From the NCBI GenBank assembly GCA_036001465.1, contig DASYUH010000088.1, positions 1 through 35,699 on the forward strand: a DNA stretch of 35,699 nt, given 5' to 3'. The stretch's first letter is position 1; every line of letters starts with the position of its first letter. This document shows, one piece after another, positions 31,178 to 35,699 of the stretch. The DNA comes from Candidatus Polarisedimenticolia bacterium. GTDB lineage: Bacteria; Acidobacteriota; Polarisedimenticolia; Gp22-AA2. The position numbers and the translations under genes are program-made. The notes below the pieces were generated by a model. The model did no database searches. It was not told the DNA's origin and was given only the letters and a program-made list of their open reading frames with translations.

Positions 31178-31212
31178 GGGTCCCACCTCCGGCCTGATGG
31201 GAGGACTATAAC

Positions 31213-34200
31213 CTACGCCGCCGACTCCACCGCCATCGCCAGGGCCTTGCCGAGATCGGCGGCGGTCTGGAAGCGCTGATTCCGATCCGGGGCGAGGGCG
31301 CGGAGGATCGCGTCGGACAGCGGGCGGGGCAGGGTCTTGTCCAGCGTGTGCGGTGGCTGGGGACGGGCGGAGAGGTGCTTCATGAGGATTTCCTGGATGT
31401 CCTTGCCGTGGAACGGCTCGACGCCGGTGAACAGGTAATAGAGCACGGCGCCGAGGGAGTAGATGTCGGTGCGGCGGTCGACCCCCATCGCCTGGATCTG
31501 CTCGGGGGACATGTACATGGGAGAGCCTACGACGGCGCCGGTCGCGGTCAGGGTGTGGCCGGGGTTCTCGGGACGGGCGATGCCGAAGTCGAGGACCTTG
31601 GCGTCGCCGCCGGCGGACACCAGGATGTTCTCGGGCTTGATGTCCCGGTGCACGACGCCGATCTGGTGCGCGGCGTCGAGAGCGGTGGCAAGCTGCTGCG
31701 CGAGCCGCAGGCGGTCGCCGCGCCCCGGGGCCGGGCTCCTGCCCATCCAGCGGGGGAGCGAGACGCCGTCGATGTACTCCATGACGATGAAGCGGTGGTC
31801 CTGCCATTTCTCCATCGTGAAGACGCGCACGACGTTCGGGTGGTTCACCTTGCGCGCCGTCTTGATCTCCTGCACGAAGCGCGCGGCCAGGTCGGCGCCT
31901 ATCTCCCCTTTGAGGAACTTCAGCGCCACGGTCTCGTCCAGCTCCACGTCGCGCGCCCGGAAGATGGTCCCCATGCCGCCGCGGCCGATCTCGGCAAGGA
32001 CTTCGTAGCGGTTGGCGACGGTCATGCCGGGGACGATCTCCTTCAGCTCGAGATCGGCGAGGACGGCGCGCGCGTCGGGGTAGCGCCGTTCCTTGTCCTT
32101 CTCCATGAGGCGCAGGATGATCGCCTTGAGAAATTCCGGCAGCGGCCGCTCGCCGGGGCCGGGCAGCGGCACCTGGGCGTGCGCCTGCATCTGGCCGACG
32201 TCGCTCCCCTGGAAGGGGGGATGCCCGACCGCCATCTCGTACAGGACGATGCCGAGTGCATACAGGTCGGTGCGCTGATCGACCTTGTCCTTGAGGAGGA
32301 CCTCGGGCGGGGTGTACTGGATGATGCGCCCGGCCGAGAGCTCCTGGGTCGACAGGTCGGTCAGGCGGATGCCCAGGCCGAAATCGGACACGCTCACCTT
32401 GTCGTCGTCGGTGACGAAGATGTTCTCGGGGCGGAGATTGCGGTTCAGGACGCCGCGGCCGTGGGCGTGGTCGAGGGCTTGCAGGATCTGGCGGCCGATC
32501 TCGACGACCCGGTTCGCCTCGAAGCGCACCTTGCCGTCGAGGAGCGCGCGCAGCGTGCGCCCCTCGGCGAGGGCGGAAACGATGAAGCGGCCGGCCTCGT
32601 CGGCGCCGGTGTCATAGATCGACACGATGTTCGGGTGGCTGAGCTGGGCGGCGGTCGCCGCCTCCTTCAGGAAGCGGTCGGCCTTGCCGGTCTCGTTCGG
32701 CCCCTCGGCCAGGCGCCGCACGGCCACCTTCCGGCCCAGCTCGGTGTCGACTGCGCGGAAGACCTCGCCGAGCTTCCCCTTGCCGAGGGACTGCTCGATC
32801 CGGTAGCGGCCCGGCTCGGACCAGCCGCTCTCCTGGGTCTCCTGCCTCGAGCCGCCGCGCGCTCCCAGCATGGCCAAAGGCGTCTCCTCGATCGCCTTCA
32901 TGCGGGACAGGGCGTCCTTGTACGAGTAGTCGTACGCCACGATCTTCTGATACACGGGGAGCGCATCGCGCGGCCGCATGTTCCCCTCGTGGGCGAGCGC
33001 CAGGGAGTAGTGGATGAGCACCGTGTCGTCGTTGACGTCCTCGCCGTCGAGGGCGGCCTGGAACTTGTCGGCCGCCAGCGTGTGCAGTCCCTGCTCGGCG
33101 AAGATGCGGCCCAGAAGGAACGCCGCCTTGCGGAATTCCCGGTCCTCCGGCGTCACCTTCTGCAGCGCCTTGATGCAGGCGTCGTAGTTCTTCTTCTCGT
33201 AGTACAGGCGGGCGGCGGCGACCGGGTCCTCGGCCTTCATGTAGACGCGCGCCGCGTCCTCGGTCCTGCCGGCCTTGCGGTACAGCTCGGCGGCGTTCTT
33301 GAAGTCGCGCGCCGACTCGAACAGGCGCGCCGCGTCCTCGTGCTTGCCGGCGCGCACGTAGAGGTTGGCCGCCTGGTCGGTCTCGCCGTCCTTCTCGAAC
33401 AGGACCGCGGCGCGCAGCGGCTCGCCCGCTTCCTTCCAGGCTTCGGCGGCCTTGATCAGGACTCCCGCCGCCTCGAGGATCTCGGCCGCCTCGCGGTGCT
33501 TCCCCTGCCGCGTCAGGATCTCGGCCTGCACCCCCGGCGCCATGGACGACAGCTGTCGCCCCGATTCCTGCAGGATGCGGAACGCCTCTTCCGGCCGCTG
33601 CAGCTTCAGGAGAAGGTCCGCCGCCTTCTCGGCGTGGCCGGCCAGGCGCCAGGCCTCCGCCGCCTGGTCGAACATCAGCGCCAGCTCGAAGTGGGAGGCG
33701 GCCTTCTCGGGCCGCTCGAGCTTCAAATGCAGCTCGCCCGCGAAGCGGTGATACCTGAGGAGCATCCCGCGCTCCGCCTCGGAGCGAAAGCCCCCGGGGT
33801 CCTGCCGGTTGAGGTCCTCGATCAGTTCCTCGAACAGGGATGCGGCCAGCGCCTCCTGCCCCGCCTTGACGTACAGGATCGCCGCCTTGTCCTTGAAGCC
33901 CCCGCGCTTGTAATTCTGTGCCGCCGCGGCGTACTGCTCGGTCGACTCGAGGAGCTCGGCGGCCCGTCCGAACTGGCCGGCCTTGTTGAACATCCACGCG
34001 GCCTTGTCGCGGTTGTCCAGCTTGAGCTCGATCTCCCCGGCCGCCGCCAGGTCCCCCGCCTTCAGGTAATACAGGGAGGCGTTCGGCAGGTCCCCCATCT
34101 CTTCCGCGAGCCGGGCGGCCAGCTCGAAGTGGCTGCCCTTCAGGTACATCTCGTTGGCCAGCTTCCAGTCGCCCGCCAGGCGGTAGAAGTCCCCGGCCTG

Positions 34201-34434
34201 GTCGTAGTTGCCGGCCCTCGCCGCCTGCTTCGCCCTCTTCGAGTACTCCGCTGGTGTCGGTATGGGCGACTCCCCTTCCCTCGGGGGACGGGGCCGCCTT
34301 GAGGCGGCAGACCTCCCCCCTCGCGGTCCGTCCCGGCGGCAGAATCTAGGCCCCGGGAGGGCGGAGCGCCACCTTCCCGTGCACGGGGCCAGGGGGAACG
34401 AAGAGGGGCCGGGGAGGTCCGGACGGCATGGCAT
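31213..34434 (-). CDS. TPR-repeat protein with tandem pseudokinase and Ser/Thr kinase domains
   Basis: 1073 residues if begun at ATG 34434, with numbering from there. Residues of about 60-500 are short helical repeats (YLKAGDLAAAGEIELKLDNR, GQFGRAAELLES) of TPR type. Residues of about 542-795 form a first kinase domain with a glycine loop (LGKGKLGEVF) and DFG (Asp684). Its VAIK lysine is Arg573 and its HRD aspartate is Asn666 (LNRNLRPENIF), so it should be a pseudokinase. Residues of about 808-1065 are a second, intact kinase: Lys839, Asp931 (HRDIKPENIL), Asp949 (DFG). No transmembrane helix is visible, so it is cytosolic. The true start may be ATA at 34263 (before PTPAEYSKRA), where AAGGGGAG lies six bases upstream; the 57 codons before it look non-coding. 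Confidence 0.9.
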   Translation of the reverse strand: MPCRPDLPGPSSFPLAPCTGRWRSALPGPRFCRRDGPRGGRSAASRRPRPPREGESPIPTPAEYSKRAKQAARAGNYDQAGDFYRLAGDWKLANEMYLKGSHFELAARLAEEMGDLPNASLYYLKAGDLAAAGEIELKLDNRDKAAWMFNKAGQFGRAAELLESTEQYAAAAQNYKRGGFKDKAAILYVKAGQEALAASLFEELIEDLNRQDPGGFRSEAERGMLLRYHRFAGELHLKLERPEKAASHFELALMFDQAAEAWRLAGHAEKAADLLLKLQRPEEAFRILQESGRQLSSMAPGVQAEILTRQGKHREAAEILEAAGVLIKAAEAWKEAGEPLRAAVLFEKDGETDQAANLYVRAGKHEDAARLFESARDFKNAAELYRKAGRTEDAARVYMKAEDPVAAARLYYEKKNYDACIKALQKVTPEDREFRKAAFLLGRIFAEQGLHTLAADKFQAALDGEDVNDDTVLIHYSLALAHEGNMRPRDALPVYQKIVAYDYSYKDALSRMKAIEETPLAMLGARGGSRQETQESGWSEPGRYRIEQSLGKGKLGEVFRAVDTELGRKVAVRRLAEGPNETGKADRFLKEAATAAQLSHPNIVSIYDTGADEAGRFIVSALAEGRTLRALLDGKVRFEANRVVEIGRQILQALDHAHGRGVLNRNLRPENIFVTDDDKVSVSDFGLGIRLTDLSTQELSAGRIIQYTPPEVLLKDKVDQRTDLYALGIVLYEMAVGHPPFQGSDVGQMQAHAQVPLPGPGERPLPEFLKAIILRLMEKDKERRYPDARAVLADLELKEIVPGMTVANRYEVLAEIGRGGMGTIFRARDVELDETVALKFLKGEIGADLAARFVQEIKTARKVNHPNVVRVFTMEKWQDHRFIVMEYIDGVSLPRWMGRSPAPGRGDRLRLAQQLATALDAAHQIGVVHRDIKPENILVSAGGDAKVLDFGIARPENPGHTLTATGAVVGSPMYMSPEQIQAMGVDRRTDIYSLGAVLYYLFTGVEPFHGKDIQEILMKHLSARPQPPHTLDKTLPRPLSDAILRALAPDRNQRFQTAADLGKALAMAVESAA

Positions 34435-34458
34435 CCCGTCCGGGAATCGAGCCGGCGC

Positions 34459-34800
34459 CTAGCGGCCCGGCGCCGCCTGGGTCCTGAAGGCCTGCTCGAC
34501 CAGGGGCTGAAGCTCCCCCTTCTGGTGCATCTCCATCACGATATCGCAACCGCCGATGAACTTGCCTCCCACGAAGACCTGCGGGATGGTCGGCCAGCTG
34601 CTGACCGAGGACAGGACCTGGCGGATGCGGGGGTCCGGGAGGACGTCCACCGTCTTGAACGGCTTCCCCAGCTCCTTGAAGACGGCGATGGTGCGCGCCG
34701 AGAAGCCGCACATCGGCATGTCGGCCGTCCCCTTGGTGAACAGGCAGATGGTGTTGGAATCGATTTCCTTCTTGATCATTTCGACGATGTCCTGCGACAT
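34459..34800 (-). CDS. grxD: Monothiol glutaredoxin, Grx4/GrxD type
   Basis: 113 residues. ATG 34800 follows GGAG. The CGFS active site (DMPMCGFSARTIAVF) marks the monothiol glutaredoxins that hold a [2Fe-2S] cluster with glutathione and pass it to carriers, not ordinary disulfide reductases. The glutathione-binding WPTIPQVFVGGKFIGGCDIVMEM segment is intact. The gene begins exactly where the bolA stop ends, so both are in one transcript; BolA and Grx4 form a cluster-bridged heterodimer in many organisms, which makes this a likely iron-sulfur delivery or iron-sensing pair. Confidence 0.96.
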   Translation of the reverse strand: MSQDIVEMIKKEIDSNTICLFTKGTADMPMCGFSARTIAVFKELGKPFKTVDVLPDPRIRQVLSSVSSWPTIPQVFVGGKFIGGCDIVMEMHQKGELQPLVEQAFRTQAAPGR

Positions 34801-35040
34801 TCAGATCTCCTTCTCCCATTCGGCCGGGGTGACGGTGCGCAGCTGCAGCGCGTGCACCTCTCCGCCGGCCATCTCCTTCCGGAACAGCGCGTAGATCATC
34901 TGGTGCTGCTCGATCCGAGTCTTCCCCTCGAATGCCTTGGCGACCACCACCGCGCTGAAGTGGGCCTCGGCCCCCTCGACGCGCGCCATGGCCCCGGGAA
35001 GGGCCTCTTCGATCCGTTCCTGCATCTCCTTCGGGTCCAG
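34801..35040 (-). CDS. BolA/IbaG-family protein
   Basis: 79 residues if begun at CTG 35040, 74 from ATG 35025. The sequence runs (M)DPKEMQERIEEALPG, HFSAVVVAKAFEGKTRIEQHQMIYALF, then EVHALQLRTVTPAEW: a complete BolA domain with the conserved helix-turn-helix-like His (EQHQMIY) that ligates the shared cluster with Grx4. Homologues often begin with Met-Asp-Pro, and a GGAAGGAG (35048-35055) stands seven bases before the CTG. The ATG at 35025 has its GGAG directly against it, with no spacing. The stop codon abuts the grxD start. Confidence 0.9.
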   Translation of the reverse strand: MDPKEMQERIEEALPGAMARVEGAEAHFSAVVVAKAFEGKTRIEQHQMIYALFRKEMAGGEVHALQLRTVTPAEWEKEI

Positions 35041-35077
35041 GTGGAATCTCCTTCCGGCCGGAACGGCGACTTGCGCG

Positions 35078-35644
35078 TCAGTTGATGCTGGCGTCGATCG
35101 CCAGGCTGGAATCGAGGCTGCACGACGTGTCGAGCCCGCCGATACCGTCGGAGTCGATCTCGACCGAATCGCATCCGCCGGACAGCGTTCCGTTGCTGAT
35201 GGTGAACGTGCCGATGCACTGGACGTAGAGCGCCTCGTCCGGATCCCAGACCCGCAGGAGCGCCAGGCAGGAATCGGCCTGGATCGTGCCGGTGACCTCG
35301 CGGTCGACCGTCGGGTCGTCACCGCTGTCGGTCCGGTCGGCGATGATCTGAAAGCTGGTGCTCCCGTCGCTCCCGAACACGTTGACGCCGTCAGGGCCCC
35401 CGTACGTCCGCGGGAAGTCATCGATCAGGATGGTGCCGCTGAGGCCCGGTGCGTCCCCCGTGCAGTTCTGCAAGGTGCGACTGGCTGACGTCATGTCGAT
35501 CGTCCAGTTTCCCACCAGGTCGTCGCGGATCAGGCCGCAGTCGATCCCCTGGTTGATGATGGTCGTGGTGTTGCCGTTGTCGTTGCAGCCCGCCAGCAGC
35601 GCCGTCCCGCCCAACAGTGCCAGCAGCGTGATTCGAGTTCGCAC
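35078..35644 (-). CDS. Lipoprotein of unknown function
   Basis: 188 residues from GTG 35644 with GGAGG upstream. Residues 1-20 (LLALLGGTALLAGC) are a lipoprotein signal with lipobox Leu-Ala-Gly-Cys20. The mature part is acidic, Thr/Ser/Asp-rich and beta-rich: a run NTTTIINQ, four or five cysteines likely in disulfides (CGLIRDDLVGNW, LQNCTG, ADSCLALL, LYVQCIGTF, GGCDSV), and an Asp-rich region near SDGIGGLDTS. I do not recognise the family. It lies 37 bases before the bolA start. At position 18-20 the signal is unambiguous; function is not. Confidence 0.8.
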   Translation of the reverse strand: MRTRITLLALLGGTALLAGCNDNGNTTTIINQGIDCGLIRDDLVGNWTIDMTSASRTLQNCTGDAPGLSGTILIDDFPRTYGGPDGVNVFGSDGSTSFQIIADRTDSGDDPTVDREVTGTIQADSCLALLRVWDPDEALYVQCIGTFTISNGTLSGGCDSVEIDSDGIGGLDTSCSLDSSLAIDASIN

Positions 35645-35699
35645 GTGCGCTTTCCTCCGCGATTCGAGCCTCGGATTCTATCCCCGAACGCCTTCGGCG

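Noticed and set aside
31348-34302. 984-codon open frame on the + strand opposite the kinase gene
   Set aside because: It mirrors the codon structure of the kinase gene in high-GC DNA. Its translation is repetitive Leu/Arg/Gly/Val without any domain pattern, while the opposite strand shows two complete kinase folds.
34292-34307. GCCGCC-TTGA-GGCGGC hairpin upstream of the kinase gene as a terminator
   Set aside because: No T run follows on either strand. It may be a small regulatory hairpin or chance in GC-rich DNA.
1-35699. tRNA, rRNA, CRISPR arrays, insertion-sequence transposases and an integrase gene
   Set aside because: I looked for these on both strands and saw no cloverleaf, rRNA-like stretch, regular spacer-repeat array, transposase motif or tyrosine recombinase motif.

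Overview
The window is high-GC bacterial DNA of two different characters. The left 5.5 kb (about 1-5500) has visibly lower GC. It holds short single-gene units separated by recombination-site-like repeats. From about 6.1 kb to the end the DNA is GC-rich and carries ordinary, densely packed chromosomal operons. A TonB-dependent receptor, several lipoprotein signal peptides, a cobalamin riboswitch, EF-P, and a BolA/Grx4 pair indicate a diderm (Gram-negative type) bacterium. Tat-exported small proteins beside amidases, a TPR-Ser/Thr kinase and DUF485/ActP symporters would fit an Acidobacteriota-like soil or sediment organism. That placement is an inference and no marker here proves it.

Region 1 (1-5501) is an integron gene-cassette array without a visible integrase. 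Between the genes are attC-type sites with R''/L'' and L'/R' arms, a core of the form GTTRRRY, and the extra unpaired base in L'' that defines attC. The start of a cassette and the R'' arm of the attC at its own end are reverse complements for cassettes A, C and D, and approximately for B, as expected if each was once a free circle. Cassettes encode an unknown small protein, two exported SnoaL/DUF4440-like proteins, a DoxX membrane protein, a toxin-antitoxin pair whose ParE/RelE toxin has an in-frame amber codon, two membrane proteins, a YdeI/OmdA-like protein and an internally deleted O-methyltransferase. The right end of the array decays into half attC sites and gene fragments (MOSC fragment, second internally deleted methyltransferase).

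Region 2 (6123-10213, + strand) is a run of closely spaced genes: a membrane protein, a secreted lipase-like hydrolase, another membrane protein, a secreted glyoxalase-like protein, a dienelactone/PAF-acetylhydrolase-like enzyme and a class I methyltransferase.

Region 3 (10239-17092, + strand) is the most striking part. A consensus promoter drives a cobalamin riboswitch with an intrinsic terminator. Five genes follow, each overlapping the next by 4-13 nt: a secreted protein with calcium-binding TSP3-like repeats, a BtuB-like TonB receptor, a YncE/BtuG-like beta-propeller, an exported protein of unknown function, and a B3/4-domain protein. This looks like a cobalamin capture and uptake locus with components that have no assigned role.

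Region 4 (17120-24454, - strand) holds YceI and a run of M20 peptidase, methyltransferase, efp, a small Tat protein, amidase, SDR reductase and a frameshifted membrane glycosyltransferase. DUF983 (24636, + strand) stands alone.

Region 5 (25035-35644, - strand) contains a DUF485/ActP symporter pair overlapping a Rieske-flavodoxin fusion, a cupin, a PMT-type glycosyltransferase, a GFA-family protein, a secreted unknown, a TPR-pseudokinase-kinase protein, the glutaredoxin GrxD with BolA, and a lipoprotein at the right edge.
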